Shown here: one piece after another, positions 58,352 to 64,000 of the stretch
Numbering within the stretch: position 1 is the stretch's first letter
Layout of the letters: every line of letters starts with the position of its first letter
From: JAOUEA01 sp963790335
GTDB lineage: Bacteria; Actinomycetota; UBA4738; HRBIN12
Direction: 5' to 3'
Assembly: GCA_963790335.1 (NCBI GenBank)
Contig: CAWBOB010000007.1
Span: forward strand, 434,001 to 498,000
Length of the DNA: 64,000 bases
Program-made: the position numbers and the translations under genes
Notes under the pieces: generated by a model
Told to the model about the DNA's origin: nothing
The model's input: only the letters and a program-made list of their open reading frames with translations
Databases searched by the model: none

Positions 58352-59784
58352 TCAGCTCTCCTCGGGGCATGACCCCAGTTCGAGGTCGCAGAGCGCGAAC
58401 GCGCTCACCCCGAAGTTCGTGCCGCTTCCGATCGTCCCGGACGAGGTGGTGAAACCTCTCCACTCCGCCACGATGCAGATCGCGTTGGGGTCGCTCGGCC
58501 GGCTGCCGCACGCACCCTCAGTTCCGTTCATCGACCAGCCGTACTCGACCTTGAGGTCCGTCGCGTTCGCGGTGCGCCAGGTGATCGAGCGGCCGACCGG
58601 GTCGTACCAGTAGCCGCACGTGGGCGAGAGGTCGCCCGGCACGCACTGGCGGTACTCCGGATCGCTCGGCTTCTTCGGGAAGACGTGCACATCGGTCGCC
58701 GGACAGGTTGTCCGGTGAAGCCGTCGGGCACCCCGACCCCGAGCCGTAGGTGTTCGACAGCGGGAAGGCCTGGCCGTTGTTCAGGTTCACCTTGGACGTG
58801 GAGCACGAGCCGCTGGCGCCCGGCGTGCCGATCGCCGCAGGGTCGTCGCCCTCGTAGATCTGGATCAGCTTCAGCCGCGTGAACCCGATGATGTCGTACT
58901 TGTCGGGAGTGCTCGGGCACGGCGAGACGCTGCCGCTCTTGTCGAGCTGCCCCTCGCAGTCGTTCACGGGGAACAGCACGATCGGGTTCGAGTCCCTGCG
59001 ATCGATGAGGTCCTGCCAGTTCGCCGCGCTGTGTCCGGTGTCGTTGCAGACGTAGGTGGGCTCGCTGCCCGGCGGCGATCCGTTGAGGACCAAGGGATCG
59101 CCGTAGTCGTTGAGGATCCAGTCTCGCCGATCGCTCGAGCCGGCGTTGTGGCAGTTCTCACCGGAGTCGACGTTCCACTGCTCGAGGTTCATGAAGCCCC
59201 AGTTCGCCTCACCGAGGCTCGCGTTGCCGTTGTTGTAGTACATCGCGCAGGTGTCACCGATCGCGACGCCATCGGGGATCTTGCACACGCCTTGCAGGTA
59301 CCCCGACTCGAGCACGATCGGCACCGCGTACCCGCCGCCGGCGGCGCCCCAGGCGGCGGTCGCCTGCGCACGCACGTCGCCGGTGTCGCCGAAGCCGAGC
59401 ACGCCCGCGAACCACAGATCCTGCGCCGTGAGGTAGTCCACGCTCACGTGCCCGTTGCCGTCGGAGTCACAGCCGACGATCTCGGTGATGTTCGTCGTGC
59501 CGGTCACGGCACCCGGCACGTTCTGCGTCGCGTACGCGTCGGCCTGGGCCTCGGGGTTGAGCGTGTCCTCGGCGCTCGCGCACGACTGGGCGGCGGCGAG
59601 CGCTGCCGAGTCGGCGGCGTTCACCATCGCGCGGCGAGCGAGCAGGAGGCCGCCGACGTCGACCGTCAGCACCAGCATCGAGAAGATCGCGATGAGCGAG
59701 AGCGCGACGATCACCGCGACCGCGCCCGACTCCTCGCCCGAGCGGAGCCGGGCGCACGCGCAGACGACTCAGACCGGTTCGCAT
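58352..59784 (-). pseudogene. tadG: TadG-like pilus/pseudopilin protein, split by two +1 shifts
   Basis: After repair about 476 residues. It starts at ATG 59784 (MRTGLSRLRV), overlapping the end of tadE. After one base is skipped near 59750 it reads RLRSGEESGAVAVIVALSL, IAIFSMLVLTVDVGGLLLAR and NAADSAALAAAQSCASAEDT. This is the TadG/TadE_like N-terminus with one membrane helix (GEESGAVAVIVAL). The large extracellular part is rich in Cys, Asn and Gly (YLQGVCKIPDGVAIGDTCAM, ENCHNAGSS, VNDCEGQLDKSGS). Another base is skipped near 58700. It then continues DVHVFPKKPSDPEYRQCVPG and ends CDLELGSCPEES. The many paired cysteines suggest disulfides outside the membrane. It may act as a minor pilin or adhesin-like subunit. 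Confidence 0.75.
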
Positions 59785-60234
59785 CGGAACGTTCCTTCGA
59801 TCGTGGGATCGAGGGTGATCGACGGCATCAACGGGATGTCGATCGAGAAGATCTCCTGGATGGCACCCGGCAGCGCGGCGTTGTCGATCGAGACCGTGAC
59901 GGACTGATCGATGGGGCTCCCGGCGCTCGGCTCGGGGCAACCGCCCCCGCTGACCGAGATGCCGCCGAACCCGGCGGGAAGCGCTCCGGCCGACGCGCCG
60001 ACCACGGCGTTGGTCACTTGCGTGGTATCGCCGCCCGACGGCGGCCACGCGGGCGCCCTCACGGGTCGCGGCTCGCAGGCTCTGCAGCTGCCAGAAGGCG
60101 AGGCCGTACTCCATCATGCCGAACACGAGCATCGCGAGCAGCCCCACGACGAGGGCGAACTCCACGGCAGCGGCGCCGTCCTCACGGGCGGCTCCGCGTC
60201 GCAACTTCGATCGGATCTTCACTCGATCCTCCAT
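59769..60234 (-). pseudogene. tadE: TadE-like minor pilin, split by one +1 shift
   Basis: About 154 residues after repair. The start ATG at 60234 gives MEDRVKIRSKLRRGAAREDG, then the TadE signature AAAVEFALVVGLLAMLVFGM and EYGLAFWQLQSLRAATREGA (E at +5 of the mature helix). The frame breaks near 60038 after RVAA. Skipping one base gives SGGDTTQVTNAVVGASAGAL, ending FRCEPV at 59769. TadE proteins are pseudopilins processed by the prepilin peptidase. The end overlaps the start of tadG. Confidence 0.8.
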
Positions 60235-60341
60235 GGTCAGGGCATCTGTTCCTCCGCCGGTCCCTCGCTCGTTCGGGCCCGCCATCGCGTCCCGGACGAG
60301 CGAGCGGCCGGCGGAGCCGGCCGCTCGCGTTCTCAGTTGGA

Positions 60342-60539
60342 TCAGCCACCAACCGCGGTACCGACCTCGGTGAACTTGTCCTCAGCGTTGTTGCCGAGGA
60401 TCGTGACGGCCGTGATGATCACCGCAGCGATCAACGCCACCATCAGCGCGTACTCCACGGCCGTTGCGCCACCTTCCTCGGCGGCACGACCCTTGAGGTC
60501 GGCCCACCAGGTGGTCACTCCTGTGTAGAGACGAAGCAT
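60342..60539 (-). CDS. flp: Flp/Fap-type prepilin
   Basis: A 65-residue Flp pilin, the main subunit of Tad pili. It begins MLRLYTGVTTWWADLKGRAA. The prepilin cleavage region is EEGGATAVEYALMVALIAA, with the conserved Glu at +5 and the following Tyr (the Flp motif) inside the hydrophobic helix. The C-terminus is ILGNNAEDKFTEVGTAVGG. AAGGGGGTG lies about 7 nt before the ATG at 60539, which is preferred to a GTG three codons upstream. It is the first structural gene of the operon. No prepilin peptidase (TadV/CpaA) is in the window. Confidence 0.93.
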   Translation of the reverse strand: MLRLYTGVTTWWADLKGRAAEEGGATAVEYALMVALIAAVIITAVTILGNNAEDKFTEVGTAVGG

Positions 60540-60717
60540 GTTCTGCACCCCCTTTCCTCCGAACTAGATCCCGTCCTGTCGAGGGGGTTTTCGGCCCGTC
60601 GACTGCAAAGCTTGAGTGCCACACGAGAGTAGGAACTGGCCTCTGACCTGGGAATTCCGAGTTTCCCGGAGGCTGGCTACGTAGTCCTACGTACGCAGTC
60701 GCACCGAGGCCGCCGGC

Positions 60718-61422
60718 TCAGTCGGGTGTGCCGACAGAGACCAGCCCAGCTCGCGCCGCGAGGCGGATCGCGGCGAGCCTGCTGCCGACCCCGAGCTTGC
60801 CGTAGATCCTGGCCAGGTGGGTGGTCACGGTGCGTTCCCGCACGCCGAGCCTCCCGGCGATCTCGCGGGCGGTCAGCCCCTCGGCCGCGACGCTCAGCAC
60901 CTCTCGCTCACGCACCGTGAGCCGCACGTCGAAGTCACGTCGGCGCTCGATGCCGTCGGCGATCTGACCGACCGTCGCCGAGGACGGACCGGCGAGCACC
61001 ATCTCCCGATCCACGCCTCGGCGAAGCGACTGCAGGAACTCCACCGCATCGATGTTCTTGTCGACGAACCCGTCGGCGCCCATGAACAGGGCGCGTGAGA
61101 CCGTCGTCGCATCGGCGTTCGCTCCGCATCCGAGGATCGCGTGGGTCGGGAAGCCCTCGCGCAGGGCGCGGATCAGCCAGAAGGCGTCGTGTTCCCCCGC
61201 GACGCCGAGCCCGACGAGCACGACCACCCTCGACCGGCGCACGCGGCTCACGATCTCGAGTGCCTCGTCGGCGGTGCCGGCGTCGGCGATGACTTCCATG
61301 TCGGGTCGATCGTCGATCAGCATCGCCATGCCCGCCCGCACGACGGGCAGCGGGTCGATCAGGATCACGCCGAGCTTGCGCCTGGCCCGGCGCGGTGCGG
61401 TCGATGCGGCTCGCGTGCTCAC
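60718..61422 (-). CDS. NarL/LuxR-type regulator with degenerate receiver
   Basis: A 234-residue protein with receiver and LuxR HTH domains. The receiver begins LGVILIDPLPVVRAGMAMLI and has the switch Lys in GFVDKNIDAVEF. However, the third-strand phospho-acceptor is missing: VVVLVGLGVAG replaces the usual VVVLDxxLPG. It is therefore probably a pseudo-receiver not controlled by phosphorylation. The C-terminal HTH is typical: LTVREREVLSVAAEGLTARE, then GVRERTVTTHLARIYGKLG. GTG start at 61422. Third of three NarL-like genes upstream of flp, all reading toward the pilus operon, so it is a candidate direct regulator of Tad. Confidence 0.87.
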   Translation of the reverse strand: MSTRAASTAPRRARRKLGVILIDPLPVVRAGMAMLIDDRPDMEVIADAGTADEALEIVSRVRRSRVVVLVGLGVAGEHDAFWLIRALREGFPTHAILGCGANADATTVSRALFMGADGFVDKNIDAVEFLQSLRRGVDREMVLAGPSSATVGQIADGIERRRDFDVRLTVREREVLSVAAEGLTAREIAGRLGVRERTVTTHLARIYGKLGVGSRLAAIRLAARAGLVSVGTPD

Positions 61423-61507
61423 GATGCCTCCGAAGCTCGTCGTCGGGAACGCCTCGGTTCCGTTCCCATGTCGCTATCGGCAACGCCGGCCGAAGACGTG
61501 AGGAGCG

Positions 61508-62215
61508 TCACGGCTCGATGAGGCCAAGTTGTGCCGCCTGCGCGACCGCCTGCACACGGGTGCGGACGCCGAGCTTGCGGTAGAGCTTGCCGACGTGGGT
61601 CTCCACCGTGCGCGGCGAGATGCCCAGCGCACGCCCGACCTGGCGCATCGTGGCCCCTCGGCTGATCATGACCAGGATCTCCATCTCACGAGGGGTCAGG
61701 GAGGCCCTCGTCTCCGAGCCCTGCCGAGCCCGCCGAGCGAGCCGTCCGAGCTCCATGACGGCGTTCTGCTCGTGCCGCGGGTCGATCGCGCGGCCTCCGT
61801 CGGCCACGCGGCGCACGGCGGCGCCCACGCCGGCCAGACCGTCCGACTTCCGCAGGAAGCCGCGAGCTCCCAGGCGCAGAGCTTCGAGGATCGAGGCCCC
61901 GTCGTCACCGTCGGCGAGCACGACCACGGGGACGGTGACCCCCTCGAGCGCCAGTGTCCGCATCGCGGCCAGGCTCCGGTCGCTGCCGGCGAGCCGATCA
62001 TCGAGCACCACGACGGCCGGCTCGAGCGTCCGGCATGCTTCGAGCAACGCGGCTTCGTCCCGGACCTCGGCGAGGACCTCGACGCCGGGTTCGGCGTCGC
62101 ACGCGCGCCGAACGACCGCGCCGACGACCCCGTGGCTGGTCGCGATGATGACGGTGACGGGGGCGGGGCCGGAGGCCGCCACCTCAGCCTCGGACCGGGG
62201 CGGCAGCGACCCCAT
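61508..62215 (-). CDS. NarL/LuxR-type response regulator
   Basis: A 235-residue regulator. The receiver starts VTVIIATSHGVVGAVVRRAC, which lacks the classic DD pair. The phospho-acceptor Asp is likely in VVVLDDRLAGSDRSL. GFLRKSDGLAGVG supplies the Lys. The HTH has LTPREMEILVMISRGATMRQ and GISPRTVETHVGKLYRKLGV. The ATG at 62215 lies within the end of the preceding regulator gene (32-nt overlap), so these two are translationally linked. No cognate kinase is nearby. Confidence 0.87.
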   Translation of the reverse strand: MGSLPPRSEAEVAASGPAPVTVIIATSHGVVGAVVRRACDAEPGVEVLAEVRDEAALLEACRTLEPAVVVLDDRLAGSDRSLAAMRTLALEGVTVPVVVLADGDDGASILEALRLGARGFLRKSDGLAGVGAAVRRVADGGRAIDPRHEQNAVMELGRLARRARQGSETRASLTPREMEILVMISRGATMRQVGRALGISPRTVETHVGKLYRKLGVRTRVQAVAQAAQLGLIEP

Positions 62216-62852
62216 GGCGCCAGGCGAGACGCACGGCCTCGACCTTGGAGTGCACGCCGAGCTTCGCGAGGATGTTCTTCACGTGGCTCTGCACCGTGAG
62301 CGGGCTGATGCCGAGCGCTTCGGCGACGTCGGTCGTCGACGCGCCGGCCGCGAGCATGCGGAGCGTCTCCCGCTCCCGCGTGGTGAGTCTCCCGATCGCC
62401 TGGGCGGCAGATCCCACCGAGATCGGGCCACCGGCGATCCGGTCGACCAGTCGCGACAGGTCGTCGGCGGGCAACACCAGCTCGCCCGCGAGCGCCCGCC
62501 TGAAGACGTCGACGAGCGAACGGTCACGCACCGCCGGCACGACGCCGCTCGCCCCGGCGAACAGGGCGTCGGCGGCAACCGACGGGTCTGCGCGTTCGCT
62601 CGCTGCCAGCACGCGCCCACGGCCGCCGTCACCGGCGATCGCGGTGATGATCTCGGCGCCGCGACCGTCGGCCCGATCGAGGTCGACGACGACGACGTCG
62701 GCCAGGTCGCGGCCGAGCGCGTCGACGGCTCCGGAGGCCTGCGTCACCGGCTCGATCACGGCGACCGGTCCTCCCTTGGGAAGGGCGGCCTTGAGCGATC
62801 TCGTGAGCCGCGGCGTCGACTCGACCACGAGTACACGGATTCGAGCGGTCAT
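62184..62852 (-). CDS. NarL/LuxR-type response regulator, first of three
   Basis: A 222-residue regulator. The receiver starts IRVLVVESTPRLTRSLKAAL. The phospho-acceptor Asp is in ADVVVVDLDRADGRG. GASGVVPAVRDRSLVDVF has no obvious switch Lys, so this receiver is also atypical. The HTH LTTRERETLRMLAAGASTTD and GISPLTVQSHVKNILAKLGV is intact. The start ATG at 62852 (MTARIRVLVVE) avoids a low-quality extension. It is divergent from the thioredoxin-domain gene. It begins the probable regulator-plus-pilus transcription unit. Confidence 0.85.
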   Translation of the reverse strand: MTARIRVLVVESTPRLTRSLKAALPKGGPVAVIEPVTQASGAVDALGRDLADVVVVDLDRADGRGAEIITAIAGDGGRGRVLAASERADPSVAADALFAGASGVVPAVRDRSLVDVFRRALAGELVLPADDLSRLVDRIAGGPISVGSAAQAIGRLTTRERETLRMLAAGASTTDVAEALGISPLTVQSHVKNILAKLGVHSKVEAVRLAWRHGVAAAPVRG

Positions 62853-62937
62853 GCGCAGAACATCGGCATCGGCGCCGGGCCGCCTGAACCACCGGTGCAC
62901 CGATGTCGCTCGTCACGTCGCCGCGCAGACTATGGAC

Positions 62938-64000
62938 ATGAGCGACGACGGATCACGATCTCACGGCGCCACGGAGGAGCCCCGCCCGCGGAACCGCCTC
63001 GCCGGCGAGGCCAGCCCCTACCTCTTGCAGCATGCGCATAACCCGGTGGACTGGTTCCCGTGGGGCGCCGAGGCACTCGCCAAGGCAGCCGACGAGGACA
63101 AGCCCATCTTCCTGTCGATCGGCTACGCCGCCTGTCACTGGTGCCACGTGATGGAGCGCGAATCGTTCGAGGACGAGGCGACCGCGGCGTTCATGAACGA
63201 GCGGTTCGTCTCGATCAAGGTCGACCGTGAGGAGCGACCCGATCTCGACGGCATCTACATGGACGCCGTCCAGGCGATGACCGGTCAGGGCGGCTGGCCC
63301 CTGTCGGCGTTCCTCACGCCCGCCGGCGAGCCGTTCTTCGCCGGCACGTACTTCCCGCCCGCGCCCCGCCACGGCATGCCGGCGTTCCGCGACGTGCTTC
63401 GCGGCGTCGCCGACGCCTGGAAGGAACGCCGCGACGACGTGGTCGGCCAGGGCGCGAAGATCGCCGAGATCATCGGGCGGGCCGCCCACGCGACACCCAC
63501 ATCGCGTGAGCTCGACGAGGCGCTCGCCGACGCGGCGGCGTCGTCGCTGCGGGCCTCGTTCGACCCTCGGTGGGGAGGGTTCGGAGCCGCGCCGAAGTTC
63601 CCGCAGCCGATGACGCTGGAGTTCCTGCTGCGGCGGGCGCTGCGTGGGTCGCTCGGCGCGCTCGAGATGGTCACGATCACCCTCGACCGCATGGCCGGCG
63701 GGGGCATGTACGACCAGCTCGGCGGCGGGTTCGCCCGATACTCGACCGACGAGCGATGGCACGTGCCCCACTTCGAGAAGATGCTCTACGACAACGCGCT
63801 CCTGCTGCAGCTCTACACGCGCGCGTGGCAGGTCACCGGTCACGACCGATATCGCGCGGTCGCGACCGAGACCGCCGGTTACCTGCTCCGGGAGATGCAG
63901 CACGCCGAGGGAGGCTTCTTCAGCTCACAGGACGCCGATTCCGAAGGCGTGGAAGGCAGGTTCTTCACCTGGTCCTGGGCGGAGCTCACGCACCTGGTGG
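62938..64000 (+). CDS. thioredoxin-domain protein of the YyaL/DUF255 family (3-prime end outside window)
   Basis: The frame opens at ATG 62938 and stays open to the window end (354 codons), so the C-terminus is missing. The N-terminus has NRLAGEASPYLLQHAHNPVD and FPWGAEALAKAADEDKPIFL, then SIGYAACHWCHVMERESFED. CHWC takes the place of the thioredoxin CxxC. KVDREERPDLDGIYMDAVQA and TGQGGWPLSAFLTPAGEPFF follow, and then an (alpha/alpha)6-barrel begins (FGAAPKFPQPMTLEFLLRR, YDQLGGGFARYSTDERWHVP). This is the standard spermatogenesis-associated-protein-20/YyaL layout. Function is unproven. CAGACT 6 nt before the ATG may be the -10. It is divergent from the triple-regulator operon. Confidence 0.9.
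   Translation, partial: MSDDGSRSHGATEEPRPRNRLAGEASPYLLQHAHNPVDWFPWGAEALAKAADEDKPIFLSIGYAACHWCHVMERESFEDEATAAFMNERFVSIKVDREERPDLDGIYMDAVQAMTGQGGWPLSAFLTPAGEPFFAGTYFPPAPRHGMPAFRDVLRGVADAWKERRDDVVGQGAKIAEIIGRAAHATPTSRELDEALADAAASSLRASFDPRWGGFGAAPKFPQPMTLEFLLRRALRGSLGALEMVTITLDRMAGGGMYDQLGGGFARYSTDERWHVPHFEKMLYDNALLLQLYTRAWQVTGHDRYRAVATETAGYLLREMQHAEGGFFSSQDADSEGVEGRFFTWSWAELTHLV

Noticed and set aside
58984..58996. tRNA T-arm-like sequence GGGTTCGAGTCCC
   Set aside because: No matching acceptor stem, anticodon arm or CCA-adjacent pairing around it, and it lies inside conserved tadG coding sequence.
34730..60234. Programmed +1 frameshifting of the prfB type at the joins
   Set aside because: No common CTT-TGA-like site, stop codon in the shift position or upstream Shine-Dalgarno stimulator recurs at the joins. 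Kept only as a possibility to test, not claimed.
62953..63903. Long open frame on the minus strand opposite the thioredoxin-domain gene
   Set aside because: High-GC antisense shadow. The plus-strand frame encodes a clearly conserved YyaL-type protein; the minus-strand translation has Arg/Gly-biased composition with no recognisable motif.
1..64000. CRISPR arrays, transposases, prophage genes, tRNA or rRNA genes
   Set aside because: Looked for; no spaced repeats, terminal inverted repeats with transposase motifs, phage structural genes or RNA-gene signatures were found.

Overview
The window is high-GC DNA from an actinomycete-like bacterium (Actinomycetota, lineage unresolved). The taxonomic evidence is a phosphomutase / DUF3090 / SCO1664-type trio typical of mycothiol producers, an F420-type FrhB/FdhB reductase, a mycobacterial-style MutT1 (Nudix fused to SixA), an FdxA-type ferredoxin, and promoters of the TANNNT type lying 6 to 10 nt before the start codon, as expected for leaderless mRNAs. 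It reads as ordinary chromosome. I see no rRNA, tRNA, insertion sequence, prophage or CRISPR array. Both edges cut a gene: a VOC protein at the left and a YyaL-type thioredoxin-domain protein at the right.

Layout. 1-11.4 kb holds small metabolic and stress genes, an F420-type iron-sulfur reductase, a large cytoplasmic five-PAS histidine kinase and ferredoxin FdxA. 11.4-17.7 kb carries two aldehyde dehydrogenases, a GNAT acetyltransferase, a GABA-type aminotransferase and an MFS exporter, a set that fits amine/GABA catabolism. 17.8-22 kb is a trehalose block: otsA, otsB and a GH15 trehalase/glucoamylase. 22-30 kb has DksA-like and HesB-like genes, a DNA glycosylase, an MgtE-type transporter overlapping a duplicated PhoU/TrkA-C regulator, a tandem RAM-domain protein, ispH, a secreted lysozyme-like protein and corA. 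30.1-40.7 kb is a phosphate regulon on the minus strand, in the order pstS, pstC, pstA, pstB, phoU, response regulator, ppk1, CHAD protein and MutT1-like Nudix-SixA. A SenX3/PhoR-type kinase is divergent, and two pairs of 11-nt-spaced GTTCA(C/T) repeats (PHO boxes) lie between kinase and pstS. 40.7-47.6 kb has the phosphomutase/DUF3090/SCO1664 trio, an alkyltransferase, a thioredoxin-like lipoprotein, a rhomboid protease, a beta-propeller protein and pheA. 47.6-52.9 kb is a surface-polysaccharide region: DUF4012 protein, a small surface protein, a WecG/TagA glycosyltransferase and a polyprenyl sugar-phosphate transferase. 53-62.9 kb is a complete-looking Tad/Flp pilus operon headed by three consecutive NarL-type response regulators.

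An odd feature is that pstC, pstA, phoU, the pstB leader, the thioredoxin-like lipoprotein, the DUF4012 gene, tadB, tadG and tadE are each split between frames. Nearly every split is repaired by skipping one base (a +1 shift). About twenty such events are visible, all between 34.9 and 60.1 kb and heavily clustered, while the first 34 kb has none. An insertion-biased sequencing or assembly artefact is the simplest explanation, but the clustering and uniform sign deserve a direct check. Genes affected are described below as if the shift were removed.
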